Assembly: GCA_018623405.1 (NCBI GenBank)
Contig: JAAZVO010000119.1
Location: 1 to 7,758, forward strand
Source of the DNA: Crocinitomicaceae bacterium
GTDB lineage: Bacteria; Bacteroidota; Bacteroidia; Flavobacteriales_G; Salibacteraceae
Direction of reading: 5' to 3'
DNA length: 7,758 nt
Shown here: piece after piece, positions 1 through 5,331 of the stretch
Position numbering within the stretch: position 1 is the stretch's first letter
How the letters are laid out: each line of letters begins with the position of its first letter
Notes under the pieces: generated by a model
The model's input: only the letters and a program-made list of their open reading frames with translations
What the model was told of the DNA's origin: nothing
Database searches by the model: none
Made by a program: the position numbers and the translations under genes

Positions 1-300
1 GAAGTGAAATACAACGAAAGTAGGTTGCAATGCGACTCTGTAATTGGTAATAGTGGAGTTTTCGGTCCGCAACTAATCCTCTACCCTAACCCTACATCCG
101 ATTTTTTTACAGTTGAAGTATTGGGCTTAACTAACTATAATTTAAACGTATTTGATAATAGGGGTAGATTGGTTTTCAGAAATGAGAATATTCAGAACAG
201 CAAAAACAAATTCTTTTTAGGTAGATTAGCTGCAGGTGTTTATACAGTTAGTATTATCAGTAATCAATTTGTTATTTCCGAAAAGTTAGTCGTGTATTGA
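1..300 (+). CDS. C-terminal end of a secreted protein with a type IX secretion (type A) sorting domain (5' truncated)
   Basis: The reading frame is open from the first base and ends at TGA 298-300, so 99 residues of a longer protein are visible and the true start lies outside the window; the GTG at position 4 is not taken as a start. From about residue 26 the sequence carries the hallmarks of a Por/T9SS type A sorting domain: LILYPNPTSD, then short beta-strand-like stretches (NLNVFDNRGRLV), then GRLAAGVYTVSI and the end SEKLVVY. In this family the domain directs a protein already in the periplasm through the type IX system, after which it is usually cleaved and the cargo is released or anchored at the cell surface. 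The cargo part is missing; the residues before the domain (ESRLQCDSVIGNSG) do not identify it. The domain call is strong and the identity of the protein is unknown. Confidence 0.88.
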   Translation, partial: EVKYNESRLQCDSVIGNSGVFGPQLILYPNPTSDFFTVEVLGLTNYNLNVFDNRGRLVFRNENIQNSKNKFFLGRLAAGVYTVSIISNQFVISEKLVVY

Positions 301-315
301 AATATCTATTCAATA
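295..315 (+). other. AT-rich inverted repeat over the stop codon of the T9SS cargo gene
   Basis: TATTGAA (295-301) and TTCAATA (309-315) are perfect inverted arms of 7 bp around a 7-nt loop, and the TGA stop at 298-300 lies inside the left arm. A T-rich run follows only at 332-342, about 16 nt beyond the stem, and the stem has one G-C pair. It could form a weak hairpin at the mRNA end, but it does not look like a classical intrinsic terminator. Confidence 0.3.
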
Positions 316-339
316 GGTAACCAAACAGTCATTTTTTCT

Positions 340-347
340 TTTATTTG
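340..347 (+). promoter_or_regulatory. Weak candidate -7 element upstream of gpsA
   Basis: TTTATTTG matches the Bacteroidota -7 consensus TAnnTTTG at all but the second base and lies 5 nt before the gpsA ATG, so transcription from it would start at or very near the start codon. No TTTG or TTG is found at the expected distance upstream. gpsA may instead be read through from the upstream gene 52 nt away. Low confidence. Confidence 0.2.
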
Positions 348-352
348 TACTA

Positions 353-1354
353 ATGATCAATGAGAATAGCCGAGTTGGTGTTATTGGTGGTGGTAGCTGG
401 GCTACGGCTTTAGTAAAAATGCTAACCAATAATGTTACGAAAGTAAATTGGTGGATGCGCAACAAAGACTCTGTTGACTTCCTCAACCAATACCAAAGAA
501 ATCCACGCTATTTAAGCTCTATAAAATTTGATGCTGAACGCATTGAGGTAACCACCCACATGCAAAAGGTAATTGACGAGAGTGATTTAATTGTGATGGC
601 TCACCCTTCAGCCTTCTTGTACGATTTGTTTAAAGACTCTCCGGAGGATATGCTAAAAGGCAAAGTGATTTTTACTTCAATTAAAGGAATTGTTCCTGAA
701 GTGCACTCTATTCCTGCAAGGTACTTCCATAAAAAATTTAATATTCCTTACGATGATATTGGCATGATTTCAGGCCCTTGCCACGCAGAAGAGGTTGCCA
801 TGGAAAAGCTATCTTATTTAACCATTGCTTGCCCTGATGAAGAGAAAGCTGAAGTTGTTGGTGAATTGCTATCGTGTAGATACATTAAAACCTCTACTTC
901 TGATGATTTATTTGGCACAGAAATGTGCGCCGTTCTGAAAAACATTTATGCAATTGGCGCAGGAATTTGCCATGGTTTAGGTTATGGAGATAATTTCCAA
1001 GCATTATTGATTTCAAACGCCATACGCGAAGCAGAACGTTTTATTGATGCGGTAAACCCTACCCACAGAGATGTGAAAAGCTCAGCTTATTTAGGTGATT
1101 TATTAGTAACCGCGTACTCACAGTTTAGTAGAAACAGAAACTTTGGAAGCATGGTGGGTAAAGGCTACTCTGTACGCTCTGCCCAAATTGAAATGAACAT
1201 GGTAGCAGAAGGTTACTATGCCCTTGAAAGCATTGTAGAAATTAACAAAAAATACAATGTTGAAATTCCAATTATTGATGCCATTTACCGCATTTGCTTT
1301 GAGAAAGTAGCTCCGTTTATTGAAATTGAAATCTTGACCGATAAACTATCTTAA
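353..1354 (+). CDS. gpsA: NAD(P)H-dependent glycerol-3-phosphate dehydrogenase
   Basis: This cytoplasmic enzyme reduces dihydroxyacetone phosphate to sn-glycerol-3-phosphate, the backbone precursor of phospholipids. The protein has 333 residues, normal for GpsA. The N-terminal Rossmann fold begins with VGVIGGGSWATAL (residues 8-20), the dinucleotide-binding glycine loop. SIKGI (99-103) carries the conserved Lys101, and SGPCHAEE (130-137) is the Bacteroidota form of the family SGPSxAxE signature. The C-terminal helical domain has the catalytic Lys186 in VLKNIYAIGAG, then GDLLVT (238-243), SRNRNFG (249-255) and VAEG (274-277). All key residues are present. The ATG at 353 places the Rossmann loop at the usual distance from the start; no Shine-Dalgarno site is visible, which is normal for this phylum. 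The gene follows the T9SS cargo gene by 52 nt, and its last 9 bp overlap the 3' end of the opposite-strand ygiQ-like gene. Confidence 0.96.
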   Translation: MINENSRVGVIGGGSWATALVKMLTNNVTKVNWWMRNKDSVDFLNQYQRNPRYLSSIKFDAERIEVTTHMQKVIDESDLIVMAHPSAFLYDLFKDSPEDMLKGKVIFTSIKGIVPEVHSIPARYFHKKFNIPYDDIGMISGPCHAEEVAMEKLSYLTIACPDEEKAEVVGELLSCRYIKTSTSDDLFGTEMCAVLKNIYAIGAGICHGLGYGDNFQALLISNAIREAERFIDAVNPTHRDVKSSAYLGDLLVTAYSQFSRNRNFGSMVGKGYSVRSAQIEMNMVAEGYYALESIVEINKKYNVEIPIIDAIYRICFEKVAPFIEIEILTDKLS

Positions 1355-3223
1355 TTTTTTCTTAAAAGCCCTTTTAAACTTTGACGGTTTTGGTTCATCA
1401 ATAAGTCTATTGATTAACTCAGGTCGGTTAGATTTTAGCAATCGTTTTTTTATCCAACCATGATTTTCTCTTTTATGCCAAAAGAAAAACTTGTGTTGTG
1501 CCTTTTTTTGCTCAGGTGTTTTAGCAGTGTAGTAAGGCTTAAGGGTGTAAGGATGTACTCCCGAATAATAAATTACTGTGGCAACTGTCATGGGAGTTGG
1601 GGTAAAACCTTGTACCTGCTCAAGTTGAAAGCCCAAGTCTTTGGTTTCCACAGCTAAGTCGGCCATATCTTCTTCTTGGCAACCGGGATGACTCGAGATA
1701 AAATAAGGAATCAACTTTTGGTTAAGATTATACTTTTTATCAATTTGATCGTAAACCTTTTTAAAACTCTTAAAATGCTTAAAGGCCGGCTTTCGCATTA
1801 CTTTTAAAGTTGCCTCAGAGGTATGCTCCGGAGCTACTTTTAACCTTCCAGAAACGTGCCTGCGCAAAACTTGCTCTAAATAAGGCTCAATAGAATCATC
1901 TGCTTGTTTATTGTAAGTTCTTGTCAATAAATCATAGCGAATACCGCTACCTACAAACGCCTTTTTTACTTGAGGGTGCGCATCTACCTTTTTATAAAGC
2001 TGTGTCATTTGCTCATGGCTAGTATCTAAATTACTACAAACCACAGGGTGAATACAGCTTGGAGCAACACACCTATCACAAATAGATTGGTCTTTACCCT
2101 TCATTTTATACATGTTGGCTGATGGGCCACCTAAATCTGAAATATACCCCTTAAAATCAGGCATTTTAGTTACTTCATCTACCTCCTTCAAAATAGACTC
2201 TTCAGACCTACTGGCGATGAATTTACCTTGATGGGCAGAAATAGTACAAAAGCTGCAACCCCCAAAACATCCACGATGCATGTTTACAGAGAACTTAATC
2301 ATATCAAAGGCAGGTATTGCACCCCTTTTATTGTATTTTGGATGAGGCAACCTTGTATAAGATAAGTCAAATGACTTGTCGATTTGCTTTTCTGTCATAG
2401 TAGGAAAAGGCGGATTAATTACCAAGGTTTTACCTTTTACCTTTTGCAAAAGCCTTCGGGCGTGGGTTTTATTAGACTCTTGCTCTACATACTTAAAGTT
2501 AGAAGCAAACTTGATTTTATCTCTTAGGCACGTTTCATGAGATTGTAACTCAAAATCATCCCAATTTTTATTTTTTGGAACCTCACCATCAGCCAAATAA
2601 GCGGTTTGCTTTACCATGGTTAATTGGTGAAAAGGCACTCCCCTATTCAACAATTGAATTATTTCTCTTAAGGGTAATTCACCCATTCCATACACCAACA
2701 AATCAGCTTTTGAAAATTCTAAAATGGTAGGCATTAGTTGGTCGCTCCAATAATCGTAATGAGTAACCCTACGCAAGGAAGCCTCTATTCCTCCTATGAT
2801 GATTGGAACATCAGGAAATAATTCTTTAAGGATATTTGAATAAACAGTAGTAGTGTAATCAGGTCGATAACCGGATTCTCCTCCTGGTGTGTAAGCATCA
2901 TCAGACCTTCTTCTTTTGTTTGCTGTATAATGATTCACCATGCTATCCATACAGCCGGCTGTTACAGCAAAAAACAAATTGGGTTTTCCAAGTTTTTTGA
3001 AATCTTGAAGGTTATCGCGCCAATTGGGTTGAGGAACAATGGCCACTTTAAGTCCTTCGTCTTCTAAAATCCTACCAATTACTGCAGTTCCGAAGCTGGG
3101 ATGATCAACATAGGCATCACCGGAAAAGAGAATGACATCTAACGAGTCCCAATCTCTTTTTTTTACTTCCTTTAAGGTTGTTGGAAGCCACCTTGTTAAG
3201 GGAATTTCTCTGCGATGAATCAT
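1346..3223 (-). CDS. ygiQ: YgiQ/UPF0313-family radical SAM protein
   Basis: A 625-residue protein of the YgiQ family, whose biochemical reaction and substrate are not known to me. The N-terminal part (about 20-210) is the family's cobalamin-binding-like/radical SAM N-terminal region, with SGDAYVDHPSFG (34-45), TPGGESGYRPDYTT (102-115) and IIIGGIEASLRR (131-142). The radical SAM core has CFGGCSFC with Cys309, Cys313 and Cys316, the CxxxCxxC triad expected to hold the [4Fe-4S] cluster that binds S-adenosylmethionine. A second cysteine group, Cys372, Cys375, Cys380 and Cys386, follows a conserved SDLGGPSANMY stretch. VAPEHTSE (453-460) and FTPTPMT (530-536) are also typical of the family. The end is strongly basic (FKRAFKKKLR). 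There is no signal peptide or membrane segment, so it should be cytoplasmic. The ATG at 3221-3223 gives the family's usual N-terminus. It is transcribed in the same direction as the ABC gene but 238 bp away, so it is probably a separate unit. Confidence 0.93.
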   Translation of the reverse strand: MIHRREIPLTRWLPTTLKEVKKRDWDSLDVILFSGDAYVDHPSFGTAVIGRILEDEGLKVAIVPQPNWRDNLQDFKKLGKPNLFFAVTAGCMDSMVNHYTANKRRRSDDAYTPGGESGYRPDYTTTVYSNILKELFPDVPIIIGGIEASLRRVTHYDYWSDQLMPTILEFSKADLLVYGMGELPLREIIQLLNRGVPFHQLTMVKQTAYLADGEVPKNKNWDDFELQSHETCLRDKIKFASNFKYVEQESNKTHARRLLQKVKGKTLVINPPFPTMTEKQIDKSFDLSYTRLPHPKYNKRGAIPAFDMIKFSVNMHRGCFGGCSFCTISAHQGKFIASRSEESILKEVDEVTKMPDFKGYISDLGGPSANMYKMKGKDQSICDRCVAPSCIHPVVCSNLDTSHEQMTQLYKKVDAHPQVKKAFVGSGIRYDLLTRTYNKQADDSIEPYLEQVLRRHVSGRLKVAPEHTSEATLKVMRKPAFKHFKSFKKVYDQIDKKYNLNQKLIPYFISSHPGCQEEDMADLAVETKDLGFQLEQVQGFTPTPMTVATVIYYSGVHPYTLKPYYTAKTPEQKKAQHKFFFWHKRENHGWIKKRLLKSNRPELINRLIDEPKPSKFKRAFKKKLR

Positions 3224-3227
3224 TAAA

Positions 3228-3261
3228 CAAAGAAATAAAATCTAAATTTCAATTACCACAA
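3228..3261 (-). promoter_or_regulatory. Tentative promoter for the ygiQ-like gene
   Basis: On the minus strand, TTTCTTTG (plus positions 3228-3235) matches TAnnTTTG with one mismatch. A TTG lies 23 nt upstream (plus 3259-3261), at the long limit of spacings reported for flavobacterial promoters. Transcription would begin only a few nucleotides before the ATG at 3223. The region is AT-rich, so chance matches are likely. Confidence 0.2.
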
Positions 3262-3295
3262 TTTCTTATGCTGAGATTGACAAACGGTCTTTTTA

Positions 3296-3404
3296 TTACC
3301 CTTCGAGTGTTCAGGTTTCACTTTCAGGGATAGAGTAAGTTAATCATAAAAAACTCCAGAAGCCTTAAACTGAGCCTGTCCGATAGCTATCGGACGAAGG
3401 GTAA
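3296..3404. repeat. Long-spaced inverted repeat in the ygiQ/ABC spacer
   Basis: TTACCCTTCG (3296-3305) is the exact reverse complement of CGAAGGGTAA (3395-3404), giving 10-bp arms about 90 bp apart. The right arm directly abuts and shares one base with the 18-bp palindrome at 3378-3395. The DNA between the arms (about 3306-3377) has no convincing ORF. It could be a small non-autonomous palindromic element or simply a structured intergenic region; I cannot tell which from one copy. Confidence 0.4.
3378..3395. repeat. Perfect 18-bp palindrome
   Basis: GTCCGATAGCTATCGGAC is identical to its own reverse complement over all 18 bases. It is more GC-rich than the sequence around it. It lies between the end of the ABC gene and the start of the ygiQ-like gene, both on the minus strand. 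No T-run follows directly on either strand, so it is not a classical terminator. Likely roles are a dispersed palindromic repeat unit, an mRNA 3'-end stabilising hairpin for the ABC transcript, or a protein-binding site. Confidence 0.6.
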
Positions 3405-3423
3405 ATTTGAAATCTTTATCTCA

Positions 3424-3440
3424 TCCGATTGGTATCGGAC
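3424..3440. repeat. Second, diverged copy of the palindrome
   Basis: TCCGAT (3424-3429) and ATCGGA (3434-3439) are perfect 6-bp arms around a TGGT loop. The 17 bases here match 3379-3395 of the first palindrome at 15 positions (TCCGATnGnTATCGGAC), so the two form an imperfect direct repeat set 45 bp apart. This copy starts 22 bp beyond the ABC stop codon, in the 3' untranslated part of that transcript. Confidence 0.5.
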
Positions 3441-3461
3441 TTCGCTCGATAAGCGGTACAA

Positions 3462-5228
3462 TTAAATTCTCGCTTGGTAAGTATATAGGTTATGATACCT
3501 TCCTTCCTTTGCAATCAGCTCATCGTGGGTTCCTTGCTCAGCAATTTTTCCTTGCTCTATCACCAAAATTTGATCTGCTCTTCTAATTGTGCTTAATCTA
3601 TGGGCAATTACAAAGGTTGTTCTGCCATTCATCAGCTCTTGTAAACTCTTTTGAATTAAGGCTTCACTTTCTGTATCCAAATTAGAAGTTGCTTCGTCTA
3701 AAATTAAGATTTTTGGGTCAGCCAAAATAGCTCTAGCAATTGCAATACGTTGTCGCTGACCACCCGAAAGCTTTACACCCCTCTCACCAATTACGGTATC
3801 TAATCCTTCTTCAAACCTATCCGTAAACTCATCAACATAGGCAGCTTTTACCGCTTCCAACAATTGGGCTTCAGTAGCCTCAGGTCTTGGAAAGAGTATA
3901 TTTTCTCTGATGGTTCCCTCAAACAAAAAATCATCTTGTAAAACCACCCCTAATTTTGAGCGGTAGGATTTTAATTGTACTTGCGATAGGTCTGTGCCAT
4001 CTATCCAAACTGTGCCTGAATCAGGAGAAAGAAAGCTTGCAGCTAAACTAGCAATGGTTGTTTTACCAGAGCCTGATGAACCAACTAAAGCGGTAACCGA
4101 ACCTGGTTTGGCTTCAAAAGAAATTCCATGCAACACTTCTTTTCCTTCTTCATAACCAAAGGTTACATTATCAAATTGAATATACCCATCTATTTTTTCT
4201 AATGCTTTTGTTCGCTCATCCGGATCGTCCTCAATCTGCATGTTCATGATTTCTTCCGTTCTGTCTAAACCTGCAAAAGCTTCCGTAAGCTGGCTCCCAA
4301 TGTTGCTCATCTGCACAATGGGAGCAATCATAAACCCAAGGTAAAGCGTAAAGGCCAAGAAGTCTCCAACCGTAAGATCGTTGTACATGATCATATAACC
4401 ACCAATACCCATAATGCCTGCAGAGGCAATTCCCAATAAAAAAGTGGCAGAGCTCGTTACCAAACTTGTGGAAGTTAAACTCTTTTGAACGTTTCTGAAG
4501 AGCTTATCAACGCCCTCTTCAAACACTTTTATCTCAAATCCTTCTGCATTAAATCCTTTGATTACACGAACACCATTTAAGGTTTCTGTTAACCTACCGG
4601 TGACCTCGGCATTAATCTTTCCCCGTTCTTTAAATATTGGTCTTATGTACCCGAATGCCTTAAGAGAAACCACACCAAAAATGGTAATAGGCACCAACAC
4701 AAACAGAGTCATTTTTGGACTTATAGAAATCAATATTACCAATGAAATTAATGCGGTCAGCAAACCTCCAATCAATTGCACTAATCCTGTTCCTACTAAA
4801 TTTCGCACCCCTTCAACATCAGTCATAATGCGTGAAACCAAGTTACCGGATTTGGTATTATCAAAAAACCGAATGGGTAGTTGTAAAATCTTTTGTTGAA
4901 CACGTGCCCTTAAGGTGGCAATTAATCGTTGTGCTTCAACACTTAAAATTCTAGTTAATAAGAATGAGGTTGTAGCTTGTAAAAAAATGGCCCCACCCAC
5001 GGCTCCTAACAACAACTTAAGCATATCAAGGTCTTTGTTTGGAATTACATCATCTAATAAAAACTTTGATGCACCAGGAAGTACCAAGCCCGCCAACCGA
5101 CTGATGACAATTAGCACTAGACCAACAAGTACAATCTTTCGATGCGGCCAAATAATGGTTTTAAACACTTTGGTAATAGAAACCTTGTTTTTGGGTTTCG
5201 TTTCTTTTGGGTTGGGTTTTGTTGACAT
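3462..5228 (-). CDS. ABC exporter half-transporter (permease fused to ATPase), MsbA-like
   Basis: A 588-residue inner-membrane protein with the usual size and order of a homodimeric ABC exporter: membrane domain first, nucleotide-binding domain second. After a basic, proline-rich N-terminus there are six likely membrane segments near residues 31-50, 68-92, 148-168, 172-190, 257-281 and 286-305. Coupling-helix regions are seen around 120-139 (FFDNTKSGNLVSRIMTDVE) and 211-229. The ATPase has the A-loop Tyr359, Walker A GSSGSGKTT (383-391, Lys389), Q-loop Gln431, signature LSGGQ (487-491), Walker B ILILDE (507-512, catalytic Glu512), D-loop SNLD (515-518) and switch His543. All are intact, so it should hydrolyse ATP. 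Family members export lipid A, phospholipids, drugs or peptides; the substrate cannot be read from sequence. There is no peptidase domain and no adjacent partner half-transporter, which favours a homodimer. The start at 5226-5228 gives a complete N-terminus; it is divergent from the large gene at 5332. Confidence 0.94.
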   Translation of the reverse strand: MSTKPNPKETKPKNKVSITKVFKTIIWPHRKIVLVGLVLIVISRLAGLVLPGASKFLLDDVIPNKDLDMLKLLLGAVGGAIFLQATTSFLLTRILSVEAQRLIATLRARVQQKILQLPIRFFDNTKSGNLVSRIMTDVEGVRNLVGTGLVQLIGGLLTALISLVILISISPKMTLFVLVPITIFGVVSLKAFGYIRPIFKERGKINAEVTGRLTETLNGVRVIKGFNAEGFEIKVFEEGVDKLFRNVQKSLTSTSLVTSSATFLLGIASAGIMGIGGYMIMYNDLTVGDFLAFTLYLGFMIAPIVQMSNIGSQLTEAFAGLDRTEEIMNMQIEDDPDERTKALEKIDGYIQFDNVTFGYEEGKEVLHGISFEAKPGSVTALVGSSGSGKTTIASLAASFLSPDSGTVWIDGTDLSQVQLKSYRSKLGVVLQDDFLFEGTIRENILFPRPEATEAQLLEAVKAAYVDEFTDRFEEGLDTVIGERGVKLSGGQRQRIAIARAILADPKILILDEATSNLDTESEALIQKSLQELMNGRTTFVIAHRLSTIRRADQILVIEQGKIAEQGTHDELIAKEGRYHNLYTYQARI

Positions 5229-5272
5229 GAAAGATTAGACGAATTAATGATTAAAATATTTGATTTGATTAC

Positions 5273-5304
5273 TTTGCATAACCTTATAGTAAAAATTACT
5301 TTTA
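5273..5304 (+). promoter_or_regulatory. Candidate promoter for the large gene at 5332
   Basis: TTTG (5273-5276) is followed after exactly 20 nt by TACTTTTA (5297-5304), again matching TAnnTTTG at all but the last base. Transcription would start near 5311, about 20 nt before the ATG. The -7 element shares two bases with that of the opposing ABC promoter. No Shine-Dalgarno is seen; the leader before the ATG is A-rich (AAAGAAAAG), as is common in this phylum. Confidence 0.4.
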
Positions 5305-5322
5305 CCGTTTCGTAACATCAAA
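5291..5322 (-). promoter_or_regulatory. Candidate promoter for the ABC exporter gene
   Basis: On the minus strand TTTG (plus 5319-5322) is followed after exactly 20 nt by TAATTTTT (plus 5291-5298). This resembles the Bacteroidota TTTG / TAnnTTTG promoter with only the last base differing. Transcription would start near 5284, giving a leader of roughly 55 nt before the ATG at 5228. The spacing supports it; the AT-rich context lowers confidence. Confidence 0.4.
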
Positions 5323-5331
5323 GAAAAGCAG

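Noticed and set aside
4..300. GTG at position 4 as the true start of a small 98-residue protein
   Set aside because: The frame is open to the window edge, and a T9SS sorting domain is a C-terminal extension that needs an upstream cargo and signal peptide, so this is a truncated larger gene.
1460..1657. 65-codon plus-strand ORF antisense to the ygiQ-like gene
   Set aside because: It lies wholly inside a well-supported conserved gene on the other strand, has no family features and no start context; it is a shadow frame.
3378..3440. Palindromes as an intrinsic terminator of the ABC gene
   Set aside because: Neither hairpin is followed directly by a U-run on the minus strand; the nearest T-run comes about 30 nt after the distal palindrome, so a standard intrinsic terminator is not supported.
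3378..3440. Two spaced repeats as a CRISPR remnant
   Set aside because: Only two short, fully palindromic and diverged units are present, with no spacer array, leader or cas gene nearby.
4558..5238. Two plus-strand ORFs (4558-4899 and 4915-5238) antisense to the ABC exporter
   Set aside because: The exporter's motifs are intact on the minus strand across this region, and the antisense products are low-complexity Asn/Thr/Ser-rich sequence typical of shadow frames.
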